Assembly (NCBI GenBank): GCA_030632095.1
Contig: DAOVJU010000001.1
Coordinates: forward strand, 1 to 32,520
Length of the DNA stretch: 32,520 nucleotides
Direction of reading: 5' to 3'
Source of the DNA: Chlorobiota bacterium
Lineage (GTDB): Bacteria; Bacteroidota; Bacteroidia; Bacteroidales; B39-G9
The notes below the pieces were generated by a model, which was not told where the DNA came from, did no database searches, and was given only the letters and a program-made list of their open reading frames with translations. Of this stretch, positions 16,378-24,188 are shown in pieces. How positions within the stretch are numbered: the stretch's first letter is position 1; every line of letters begins with the position of its first letter. A program made the translations under genes and the position numbers.

Positions 16378-17625
16378 ATGATTAACAGGAAAATTGAAAG
16401 TAAAATTTTAAAGGCTCTAAATAATTTCAGAATTGTTTATATTAATGGTGCAAGACAAACCGGAAAAACAACTTTTGTTAAGCAAATTGCCACTAAAAAA
16501 AGTTATAATTACGTTACTTTTGATGATGAAGAAAAGTTACAGTTAGCAAAAAATAATCCGAATTTATTTTTTGTAACAAACAAACCGCCGATTATTATAG
16601 ATGAAGTTCAAAAAGTTCCACATATTATCAATAAAATAAAAACTTTTGTAGATAATAAACCTGATAAAAAAGGTCAATTTATATTAACAGGCTCGGTTGA
16701 TTTGCTAAAATCAGTAAAAATAAACGAGAGTTTGGCAGGGCGAATGGTTGGTTATGAACTTTATCCATTTTCTTTTACTGAGTTGAATTATATAAATTTT
16801 AGTTTATTAGAAATCTTGTTCAAACCCGATTTTTATAAATATTTTGAAAATATCAAAAATCAAAATCATAATGAAATATTAAACAGATTGCTTATCGGAG
16901 GTTTTCCTGAAATTCAATCAATTGATGTTAGTATGCATAAAAAATGGTTTTCAAATTATTTCAAAGCAAGAATCAGTAAAGATATTAACAGCCTTACGGA
17001 AAACAATTTAAGAAAAGCAAATAAAATTCCGGAATTATTGAAATTGCTATCTATGCAATCAGCTAACTTGCTAAATATTAGCAACTTGACAAATAAACTA
17101 AAACTGAGTTTTGACACAGTCGGAAACTATATTTATCTGCTTGAAGCAATGTTTTTAATTGAAAAACTGAAACCTTATGAAAAGAATGTTGGCAAACAAG
17201 TAAAAAAAATGAATAAATTATATTTCACAGATACCGGTTTTATTAGTCATTTATCAAGAATATCAGAAGATAAATTATTAAAAGACAGAAAGTTATTCGG
17301 ACAGTTACTTGAAAATTATATTTACAATGAATTGAAAAAACATATTTCGTTCTCAAACGAAAACTTTGAAATTTTTTATTATAGAGACAATAAAACTTTC
17401 GAAGTAGATTTTATTATTGAAAATAATGAAGGACAAATAATTTGTGTGGAAGTAAAAAGTGCCCAAAATATTACAAAAAAAGAACTAAAAGGTTTGCAAA
17501 GTTTTAAGCGAAACTTTGAACAAAATATTGAAGCAATGTATGTTTTTTACGGAGGTGAAGAAATTTCTGCTATTGATATTGACAATTTTCCTGTATATTT
17601 ATTACCGTACAAATATCTTTTTTAA
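16378..17625 (+). CDS. AAA ATPase with DUF4143/PD-(D/E)xK-like C-terminus
   Basis: A 415-residue protein of the AAA_14 + DUF4143 group. Walker A is NGARQTGKTT (about 23-32), Walker B is PPIIIDEVQKVP (about 71-82), followed by the sensor-like FILTGSVDLL. The C-terminal half has the DUF4143 pattern FGQLLENYIYNEL and then FEVDFIIEN and ICVEVKSA (about 341-362), which has the spacing of a PD-(D/E)xK nuclease core (D, E-x-K). A winged-helix-like region lies between. These proteins are common, often multi-copy accessory genes of unknown role. The gene has its own strong promoter just after the 22-bp repeat array and is monocistronic. Confidence 0.85.
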   Translation: MINRKIESKILKALNNFRIVYINGARQTGKTTFVKQIATKKSYNYVTFDDEEKLQLAKNNPNLFFVTNKPPIIIDEVQKVPHIINKIKTFVDNKPDKKGQFILTGSVDLLKSVKINESLAGRMVGYELYPFSFTELNYINFSLLEILFKPDFYKYFENIKNQNHNEILNRLLIGGFPEIQSIDVSMHKKWFSNYFKARISKDINSLTENNLRKANKIPELLKLLSMQSANLLNISNLTNKLKLSFDTVGNYIYLLEAMFLIEKLKPYEKNVGKQVKKMNKLYFTDTGFISHLSRISEDKLLKDRKLFGQLLENYIYNELKKHISFSNENFEIFYYRDNKTFEVDFIIENNEGQIICVEVKSAQNITKKELKGLQSFKRNFEQNIEAMYVFYGGEEISAIDIDNFPVYLLPYKYLF

Positions 17626-17650
17626 TTCTTAAAAATATAGAGAAATACTT

Positions 17651-17758
17651 ATTGAAAACCCGGAAGATTATCTTTTTAGTTCTACAAATAACTATTGTGG
17701 ATGCCACGGTTTACTTGATATAGTTTTGCTAGAATTTGCACGCGTTACACTACGTTAA
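17651..17758 (+). pseudogene. C-terminal relic of a REP-associated tyrosine (IS200-like) transposase
   Basis: One frame reads IENPEDYLFSSTNNYCGCH then GLLDIVLLEFARVTLR and a TAA. The pattern E-x-P-E-D-Y-L-x-S-S-x-x-x-Y-x-G-x-x-G-L-L is the usual last segment of Y1 transposases of the RAYT type in Bacteroidota. The HUH motif and catalytic tyrosine regions are absent, and the frame is closed upstream by a stop at about 17627. Just past it, GCGTT...AACGC (about 17743-17762) forms a small hairpin. The remainder of this 320-base gap holds AT-rich repeats of ATTGTTC/CAATAGAAC type and no gene. Confidence 0.5.
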
Positions 17759-17945
17759 ACGCTTGCTATTGGTGTTAATAAATTAATTGTTCAATTGCCT
17801 GCCCCGTAGCGAAGAATGAGCGTATCGGATTTCATTGTTCAATTGTTGTTGGATAACAATAGAACAATATAGCAATAGAACCATTATTCACCCTATTGAA
17901 TAAAATTTTGCTAAGCATTCAACGGGATGAAATTGTACTTTATTT

Positions 17946-18332
17946 CTATTCATTCTTCTTCTTCAACACTTCTATCAGTTCATCTTTAGATTTTAGTAAG
18001 GCTTTCAGGTAGGCGATTTCTTTTTTCAACATCTCAATTTTCATACGCTGGTTCCCGGCATTTTTCTGATAACCAGCATCATCTTCTCTAATAGTACCGG
18101 GAATCTTTGAGTTTTCAAGGTAAGGCTTTTCATTTTCCATATCTTCAAAGAAACTATATACCGGAACTTCAATTATTTGTGCAATGGCAATTAATGCATT
18201 CACCGGCATAGGAGTTTTATCGTTCAGGTAATTGGCAACTGTTTTCTCGTGAATATTGGTTAATGTTGATAATTCCTTATAGGTTATTTTTTTATCTTTT
18301 AGTAATTCTTTTATTTTCAGGCTTATAGACAT
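17946..18332 (-). CDS. XRE-family transcriptional regulator with C-terminal coiled coil
   Basis: A 128-residue protein. Residues about 5-55 form a Cro/C1-type helix-turn-helix (KIKELLKDKKITYKELSTLT, then NIHEKTVANYLNDKTPMPVN), followed by a linker and a charged coiled coil (about 93-127, MKIEMLKKEIAYLKALLKSK) that probably mediates dimerisation. I start at the ATG at 18332 rather than the TTG one codon before. It stands alone on the minus strand. A 9-bp inverted repeat 30-60 bases upstream of the start is a candidate autoregulatory operator. Target genes are unknown; the AAA ATPase gene and the small ORF at 18589 are the neighbours. Confidence 0.8.
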   Translation of the reverse strand: MSISLKIKELLKDKKITYKELSTLTNIHEKTVANYLNDKTPMPVNALIAIAQIIEVPVYSFFEDMENEKPYLENSKIPGTIREDDAGYQKNAGNQRMKIEMLKKEIAYLKALLKSKDELIEVLKKKNE

Positions 18333-18362
18333 CAATATATATAATTTTAATACTTCTACAGA

Positions 18363-18395
18363 TAATATATTGTATTCCTGCGGGTGAATATATTA
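18363..18395. promoter_or_regulatory. 9-bp inverted repeat, candidate operator of the XRE regulator
   Basis: TAATATATT (18363-18371) and AATATATTA (18387-18395) are exact reverse complements separated by 15 bases containing a GC-rich core. The centre-to-centre spacing of about 24 bases is near two helical turns, as expected for a dimeric regulator, and it lies 31 bases upstream of the regulator's ATG. Confidence 0.4.
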
Positions 18396-18531
18396 CCTTT
18401 ATGCGTTAAAAAGGATAATATAATACCGCAAAATGCTATTAATCAATGCAAAACAAGCATCTAAGATACTAATTCAATTTATTATTGTCTATTGACAACT
18501 GATAATTGAAACTGCTTCGCGGGAAGCTGCC

Positions 18532-18558
18532 CTGCCAGTAGTTTTAAAACTCTGGCAG
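18532..18558. repeat. strong hairpin in the gap upstream of 18589
   Basis: CTGCCAG (18532-18538) pairs with CTGGCAG (18552-18558); inside, AGTTTTAAAACT is itself a perfect palindrome, giving a nearly continuous 13-bp stem with one bulged base. No T-run follows. It lies 30 bases before a small dubious ORF and looks like one of the palindromic elements scattered over 14-19 kb. Confidence 0.5.
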
Positions 18559-18588
18559 TGGCTAAACTTGAATGTTAATAATTAATCT

Positions 18589-18816
18589 ATGCCAAACAAT
18601 AACAAAGATGAGGAAGTACGAAAGCTATTTAAAGAGATTGTAAAAAAAGTGAGCCGCGAGCATGCTGAAAAACAAGAAAAGAAATTAAATAAACGCGGGC
18701 TGTTAGCTTTAAAAGAAATGATCATGAGTATTAACAAGTATTTAAAGCACAAAATAATATTAGGCTCAATTATGAAAGTAATGAAAAGGAGAAGAATAAA
18801 ACGACAAGGCCATTAA
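18589..18816 (+). CDS. small basic hypothetical protein
   Basis: A 75-residue ORF starting at ATG 18589. It is strongly charged (MPNNNKDEEVRKLFKEIVKK, later KVMKRRRIKRQ) and mostly predicted helical, with no recognised domain. The residues from about 45 on become very basic, which could mean a frameshift into a non-coding frame. It sits between palindromic elements and downstream of the divergent XRE gene. It may be real, a fragment or chance. Confidence 0.35.
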   Translation: MPNNNKDEEVRKLFKEIVKKVSREHAEKQEKKLNKRGLLALKEMIMSINKYLKHKIILGSIMKVMKRRRIKRQGH

Positions 18817-18874
18817 ATCAGTGAAACTATACTTTTTAGAGTTGCAAACGAATAAAAAGTATAAAGTTGAACTA

Positions 18875-18900
18875 ATCCCGAAAGCGAAGCGTATCGGGAT
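18875..18900. repeat. GC-rich palindrome of the CCCGA...TCGGG type
   Basis: ATCCCGA (18875-18881) and TCGGGAT (18894-18900) form a perfect 7-bp stem around AAGCGAAGCGTA. A related core, GTAGCGAAGAATGAGCGTAT, is found at 17806-17825. More GC-rich pieces follow up to about 18985. An ORF running through here (18821-19018) is only the translation of this element and is not annotated. Confidence 0.5.
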
Positions 18901-19042
18901 CTCGGGTCTTATTCCCCGCTGCTGGCAGAGAAATAAAAAGAATATTATTCCGCTTCAATACCTCGTCTGCTTGCGGCAAGGTCGATTATTTTCACCTAAC
19001 AATTTAGAAACTATCTAAATTATATTCAAAACATGAAATTAA

Positions 19043-19196
19043 TAATAAGTAAGGAACACAGACTATACTTTAAATTTGAAAATCAGTTTGGCCCCATCCC
19101 AAACGGGAGCCTGATTTTCAGATACTTCTCCCGTTTGGGTTTGGGGCTATAAGTAGCTGAAAATCAAATTCAAACCTTTTTATACTGGACTTATTA
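19043..19196. repeat. ~154-bp imperfect palindromic element with alternative hairpins (MITE-like or leader switch)
   Basis: The ends TAATAAGT (19043-19050) and ACTTATTA (19189-19196) are exact inverted repeats. Inside, GGCCCCATCCCAAACGGGAG (19090-19109) pairs with CTCCCGTTTGGGTTTGGGGC (19128-19147). TGAAAATCAG (19077-19086) and CTGAAAATCA (19157-19166) flank this stem, while the loop holds CTGATTTTCAG (19111-19121), which can pair perfectly with either flank. The element could thus fold as one long hairpin or as one of two competing smaller ones. It lies about 160 bases before the first RHS-like gene. No coding capacity. Confidence 0.65.
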
Positions 19197-19210
19197 ATAT
19201 ATTTATCCGG

Positions 19211-19226
19211 GTGTTTATAAAAACAC
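19211..19226. repeat. small hairpin upstream of the RHS-like unit
   Basis: GTGTTT (19211-19216) pairs with AAACAC (19221-19226) around ATAA. No T-run follows. Between here and the first ATG at 19356 there is only a weak promoter-like TATGTTTC near 19257, so the start of transcription of the RHS unit is unclear. Confidence 0.3.
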
Positions 19227-19355
19227 TGATTAATATCATATTTTTTTCTCTAACTATTATGTTTCTTTGCACTCGAATTTTTACAAGACTATCAAATATC
19301 AGTTTAAAACAAAACTTGTTAACTGTTGATTTTAAATAATTTTAAAGGCAATTTT

Positions 19356-19814
19356 ATGAAATTTTTACAGATGGCTTATATTTCAAAGTTCTTTTTATTA
19401 GTTGCAATAAGCTTTACATTACAACATATTGGAAATGCACAGGATGATTATTATTTAGATAGATTTGAAGCCGGTCAGGTTATACCACCCTCTCCTACAG
19501 CTTCATCGTTAAGTAAATACGTTGATATTCCAGTAAGTTTATATACAGGAGTACCAGAAATAACAATTCCGATATTCAATATTGAGAATAATAAATTCAG
19601 ACTACCTGTCTATCTTAGTTATCATTCCAATGGAAATAAGGCTTCAGAAACTGCCTCCTGGACAGGCCTTGGTTGGTCTCTAAATGCAGGTGGTATCATT
19701 ACTAGAAGCGTTAAAGGGTTACCAGATGATAAAGAACACTGGGAATATGATCCTGGTGAAGGATTCCTAACTATTTCAGAGAAAAAAGATAATTTTATAA
19801 ATATTAAACCATGA
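19356..19814 (+). CDS. truncated paralogue of the RHS-like protein N-terminus
   Basis: A 152-residue protein with a signal peptide (about 1-29, ending HIGNAQ) and then a domain matching the start of the next gene's product: SKYVDIPVSLYTGVPEITIP against GQYVETPVSLYTGVPGISIP, and GLGWSLNAGGIITRSVKGLPDD against GLGWALNAGGVITRTVKSLPDD. By eye about 45 of 77 residues are identical. The similarity ends after LPDD, and the frame closes 30 residues later. I start at the ATG at 19356, not the TTG at 19326, because the signal peptide begins there. The stop overlaps the next ATG (ATGA at 19811-19814), so the fragment is still translated in step with the full-length gene. It may be a leftover of tandem duplication or a short secreted partner. 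Confidence 0.6.
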   Translation: MKFLQMAYISKFFLLVAISFTLQHIGNAQDDYYLDRFEAGQVIPPSPTASSLSKYVDIPVSLYTGVPEITIPIFNIENNKFRLPVYLSYHSNGNKASETASWTGLGWSLNAGGIITRSVKGLPDDKEHWEYDPGEGFLTISEKKDNFINIKP

Positions 19815-22800
19815 AAATCATAATCTACTTACTATTAATCTTATTATTAGCCTTTTGTGTAAATTTGCAGGAAGTTTTTGGACAAGGATACGAAGATGAT
19901 TTTTACGAATCTTTTATGAAAACTGATATTGCTCCTGTATCTAATGCAGCTTCTTTAGGGCAATATGTTGAAACACCTGTTAGCTTATACACTGGAGTCC
20001 CGGGAATATCTATTCCTCTATATACTGTTCAAACAGGCGATTATTCACTTCCAATATTTATTAGTTACCATTCGTCAGGAATTAAAGTTGCACAATCATC
20101 TTCATGGATTGGCTTAGGCTGGGCATTAAACGCTGGCGGAGTTATTACTCGAACAGTAAAAAGTTTGCCAGATGATTTAGATGAAACTTATTATAATGAA
20201 AATTGGATTAGTAATTCAGGATTCTTATACGCAGGAGAAACAATTAAAGAAGTTTTTAATACTAATCATTTTAATTCTTATGATGATGAAAAATTTGCTC
20301 AAGGTAATATTGATGGTGAACCTGATATTTTCTATTTCAATTTTAATGGGCATACAGGCAAATTCATGTTCGATTGTGATAAAAACATAAATTTTATTGG
20401 AGAAGAAAACTACTTAATTGAATTTGAGCAAAAAGATGCAGCAGGTAATATAGATGCGCATGGATTTATTACTGAATTTACAATAACAACAGATGATGGA
20501 GTAAAATACATATTTGATAAATATGAGCATACTTTAATGATGCCCTGTTTAGAATCAGATATTTTTGATTTAAGTACCTTGGAAGAAGGGCCTTTGAATT
20601 TTTTCCCTTTAAACGTTAGTGGTATGTATGATAAAACGTATAATTCTTCTTGGTTTTTAACTAAAATCATTACCACAACAGGGCAAGAAATCAATTTCAA
20701 TTATGATCCTGAACCCTTTTATAAAATGGGATTCCCTTCTGTGTCAAAGAAAATATCTAGTACCAGGTGGGCAAAAAGCTTATTTGAAATCCAGGGACAT
20801 AGATTAACAGAAATTATTTGGAATAATGGTAAAATTAAATTTATTGCAACAAACGAAAGAGAAGACGTAATACGGAAATGGAATTTAAGTGACGGATCAG
20901 TTATTAGTAAAAAGGCATTGTCTGATGTTTTGATATATAATAAAGTAGCTACTAATCCTATAAAATCCTTTAAATTAAATACATCTTATTTTATATCGGA
21001 TGGAATAGATGAAATATCTGATCCGAATAAATTTGCTTATAAAAGATTGAAACTAGATAATATTCAGGAATTTGTTTTTGGAACTACAAAAACATTACCT
21101 CCAACACAGTTTTTTTATAATGAAACTCTATTACCAAATAAATTTTCCTTTGAACAAGATTTTTGGGGATATTATAATAGTAATAATGCTGATGATGCAG
21201 CTTATACAGATATGCTCCAAGGAATTAATTTTATTCCTAAAATATATGAATATAAAAATTACGAAGTAACAAATACATCTTTTTATAATAGTATTTATTC
21301 CATATATATTCGTCCGGGTGATGATTCATATATAGAAATTACAGGTGAAAATCGGGAGCCTGAAACAACAGTAAATCAAGCATGTATTTTAAATAAAATT
21401 GATTATCCTACTGGAGGTTCTAAAAAATTAACATATGAATCGAATAGGTTTTTATTAGATGGTGAAGAAAAAATTGGTGGAGGAATAAGAATTAAAGAAA
21501 TTATTTCAACTGATTCAGAATCTGAGGTATTGAAAAAAACATTCACATATACTGAAGATGATGGAATTACTTCAGGAAGAATATTTGGTTTACCTCTGTT
21601 TGCAAGTTTTTATCCTTGGGCTTGTAACTCAATACCTGCCGAAGGACTTCCTGATGAAGAAAAAGCAGAATATTGTGTTAAACGATATTCTACTTCAGTT
21701 GGAGAATTAGGAACAACAAAAGGCAGTCATGTTGGTTATAGAAAAGTAACAGAAAATAATAGTGCAGAAGGTAAAATTATTTATGAATATGCCATACCTG
21801 CTGAATTTGGAACTACTACTGCTGATTTAATTACTACGTCTATGAATAACAATACATCTGGGGATATTTCAGTTGGAGAATATGTTTATTCAAGACCCAA
21901 TACATTAATTAAAAATGGCCCTGTAGATTTTGAAATTAAATGTCCTTTTCCATTTCCTTCAAACCCTAATTACGATTGGAATAGAGGACAATTATTGAAA
22001 AAAACAATTGTTAATAAAGATGGTTTTAAAGTTAAGGAAATAGAGAATATATTTAATATCTATTCATTTAGAAAAATACCATCAATTAAAGTTAAGCGTT
22101 ATTATATTTCAATTAATCCAAATCTTAAGTATTCTATATATTATAGTTTATGTGGCACAAAAAATCTTTCTCAAAGAGTTGTAACAGATTATTACAATTC
22201 AGAAACCCAAGCGGTAGCAACAAGCACAAACTATTTATATAACAATTACGGCCAAATTAATGAAATCAGTACCTTCCAAAGCGATGGTTCAGAAATAATA
22301 GAATCATATAAATATCCGCTTGATTATTCCCCTGATTTTACAGTGTTTCCCACAGACGAATATCTAAAAGGAATATGGCATCTAGCTTTAAATCATATAA
22401 TTAAACCTATTGAAGTATATACCACAAAATCTGATGCAGGTGTAATAAGTGGAAAAATTAATATATACAAAAACTTTCAAACTATTGATTCCTATGACTT
22501 AATTGAACCATGGGAAATTTATACATTAGAAACATCAACTCCTCTGGCTGACTATGCCCCGACTTTTATAGATGCAGCTTTTCACATGGATAACAGGTAT
22601 AAATTAAATATGACATATGATAATTACGATACTTATGGTAATCTGCTCCAATACCATAAAGAAAATGATATTCCAACTTCATTTATCTGGGGCTATAATA
22701 ACTCATTACCAATTGCAAAAGTTGTAAATGCAGAATCTGACAAGATCTTCTTTAATGGATTTGAAGATAAATCAGGTTGGTCAAACAACACTTATGATGA

Positions 22801-23629
22801 AAACTTTTCACATAGCGGAAGTATTTCAGGTAAAATAGTAAAAACCACATCCGGCGAAAGAACATCATTTTGTAATCAAAAAATAGATTTAACATTATCA
22901 GAAAGCACAATATTCAAATTCTCAGGTTGGGTATATAGTGATGGCCCTTCTGCAGATATTTATCTGTTCTGGAGGCCTGATAGAAGTGATGAACTATATA
23001 ACGGAGCTTCATGTACACATATTAGAACCACGGTTACAGGTAAATGGACCTATATTGAGAAAGAAGTATCAATTCCATCCAACACACAAAGAATGTATGT
23101 TAGAATTGATAATAATGGTGGTGGAACTGTTTGGTTTGATGATATTCGCGTTCATCCTGCCGATGCCCATATGACAACTTACACCTACGATCCATTAATT
23201 GGAATGACCTCTGTAACAAACGAAAACAATGTAACAACTTATTACGAATACGATGATTTTGGCCGATTAAAACAAATAAAAGATGATGATGGTAATATTT
23301 TAGAACGAAATGAATATAACTATAAAGAAGATTATATCATAAAAGTGCCGCAAGATCTTTTTAGAGTTGATCATAATGCAGGTACAACTGTAATTCCTGT
23401 CTTTATAAATACCAGTCTTGAAAATCTAAGCGTTCAGGTAAATCCGGATGTTCCATGGTTAAATACTGATTATTACTATGTTAGTGAAGCAGAAATACTA
23501 ATAAATGCAGCAAGATCATTGAACAAAACAGGAGAAATACGAAATGCTGTAATTATAGTTAGTGGAACCTTAAATGGTGAATCTCATTCCAAAAACATTT
23601 TGTTAAATCAATCAGCAGAAGACATGTAA
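19811..23629 (+). CDS. secreted RHS/YD-repeat-like protein with carbohydrate-binding and BACON domains
   Basis: A 1272-residue protein with a signal peptide (about 1-25, ending VFGQG). Residues about 35-130 form the N-terminal domain shared with the preceding ORF, and about 130-970 are beta-rich Tyr/Asp-rich repeats like those of SpvB/RHS shells. A jelly-roll carbohydrate-binding module occupies about 978-1118 (FFNGFEDKSGWSNN to GGGTVWFDDIRVHP). Clear YD repeats follow (TYTYDPLIGMTSVTNENNVT, YYEYDDFGRLKQIKDDDGN; about 1121-1162), and a BACON-like domain closes the protein (about 1180-1268). It has no RHS core box and no toxin domain, so the chain ends where an RHS toxin would continue. It heads a unit with a secreted 146-residue protein and a complete RHS toxin downstream. 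Role: probably a cell-surface or extracellular adhesin-like shell; function unproven. Confidence 0.75.
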   Translation: MKIIIYLLLILLLAFCVNLQEVFGQGYEDDFYESFMKTDIAPVSNAASLGQYVETPVSLYTGVPGISIPLYTVQTGDYSLPIFISYHSSGIKVAQSSSWIGLGWALNAGGVITRTVKSLPDDLDETYYNENWISNSGFLYAGETIKEVFNTNHFNSYDDEKFAQGNIDGEPDIFYFNFNGHTGKFMFDCDKNINFIGEENYLIEFEQKDAAGNIDAHGFITEFTITTDDGVKYIFDKYEHTLMMPCLESDIFDLSTLEEGPLNFFPLNVSGMYDKTYNSSWFLTKIITTTGQEINFNYDPEPFYKMGFPSVSKKISSTRWAKSLFEIQGHRLTEIIWNNGKIKFIATNEREDVIRKWNLSDGSVISKKALSDVLIYNKVATNPIKSFKLNTSYFISDGIDEISDPNKFAYKRLKLDNIQEFVFGTTKTLPPTQFFYNETLLPNKFSFEQDFWGYYNSNNADDAAYTDMLQGINFIPKIYEYKNYEVTNTSFYNSIYSIYIRPGDDSYIEITGENREPETTVNQACILNKIDYPTGGSKKLTYESNRFLLDGEEKIGGGIRIKEIISTDSESEVLKKTFTYTEDDGITSGRIFGLPLFASFYPWACNSIPAEGLPDEEKAEYCVKRYSTSVGELGTTKGSHVGYRKVTENNSAEGKIIYEYAIPAEFGTTTADLITTSMNNNTSGDISVGEYVYSRPNTLIKNGPVDFEIKCPFPFPSNPNYDWNRGQLLKKTIVNKDGFKVKEIENIFNIYSFRKIPSIKVKRYYISINPNLKYSIYYSLCGTKNLSQRVVTDYYNSETQAVATSTNYLYNNYGQINEISTFQSDGSEIIESYKYPLDYSPDFTVFPTDEYLKGIWHLALNHIIKPIEVYTTKSDAGVISGKINIYKNFQTIDSYDLIEPWEIYTLETSTPLADYAPTFIDAAFHMDNRYKLNMTYDNYDTYGNLLQYHKENDIPTSFIWGYNNSLPIAKVVNAESDKIFFNGFEDKSGWSNNTYDENFSHSGSISGKIVKTTSGERTSFCNQKIDLTLSESTIFKFSGWVYSDGPSADIYLFWRPDRSDELYNGASCTHIRTTVTGKWTYIEKEVSIPSNTQRMYVRIDNNGGGTVWFDDIRVHPADAHMTTYTYDPLIGMTSVTNENNVTTYYEYDDFGRLKQIKDDDGNILERNEYNYKEDYIIKVPQDLFRVDHNAGTTVIPVFINTSLENLSVQVNPDVPWLNTDYYYVSEAEILINAARSLNKTGEIRNAVIIVSGTLNGESHSKNILLNQSAEDM

Positions 23630-23707
23630 ATTTTCAATTATAAATGAAATAAGCCAAATGCTAATATTTTAAAATGAAATAATAATAAAAATAAAATAAT
23701 CGAAATC

Positions 23708-24148
23708 ATGAAAATTCTAATTTCAACAATCGTTTTAAACATTTTAATGTTAAGTTTAATTCAAGCACAAGTATCCGCTCCTGAAAATTTCTTTCTTGGC
23801 CTTGAACCTATGGAAGAAATTGCAATGGATGAAACGGATCCAAGTGCGGAACCGGATCTTACAGGAATTGATCATAAAATAATTGCATATTTAACCGTGA
23901 ACGATACCTTGAATATCACAAATATTTACATTTCATTGGGTACAACCGAAGGTGGAACAGAATTTTACGACAGCAGTTTTGTTTTTGACAACACAGAAAT
24001 TACCGAACCACAGGAATACGTACGAAATGGATATGACATTCGTATAACCATTGGAATATTTGAGTGGAATCCTTTATTTTATTCGGAAATAAAACTGGAA
24101 GACAACAATGGTCAATTTTCAGAAACTGTAACATATATAGCAAACTAA
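23708..24148 (+). CDS. small secreted hypothetical protein
   Basis: A 146-residue protein with a signal peptide (MKILISTIVLNILMLSLIQAQ) and a mature part rich in Asp, Glu and Thr. The strand pattern (HKIIAYLTVNDTLNITNIYI, FVFDNTEI, YDIRITIGIF, YSEIKLEDNNGQFSETVTYI) looks like one immunoglobulin-like beta sandwich. No cysteine pairs or catalytic motif. It lies 78 bases after the first RHS-like gene and 40 bases before the large RHS toxin gene, so it is most likely part of the same transcript. It could be a chaperone-like or binding partner of the RHS proteins; nothing in the sequence proves this. Confidence 0.65.
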   Translation: MKILISTIVLNILMLSLIQAQVSAPENFFLGLEPMEEIAMDETDPSAEPDLTGIDHKIIAYLTVNDTLNITNIYISLGTTEGGTEFYDSSFVFDNTEITEPQEYVRNGYDIRITIGIFEWNPLFYSEIKLEDNNGQFSETVTYIAN

Positions 24149-24188
24149 ATAAATATATTGGCATGTTAGTTAAAAAAACTTATTTAAA

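Noticed and set aside
18821..19018. 65-codon ORF after the small basic protein
   Set aside because: It starts with GTG and its middle and end are translations of GC-rich palindromic repeats (18875-18985).
19245..19275. Promoter for the RHS unit (TATGTTTC near 19257)
   Set aside because: One mismatch in the -7 box and no -33 box at the right distance; too weak to annotate.
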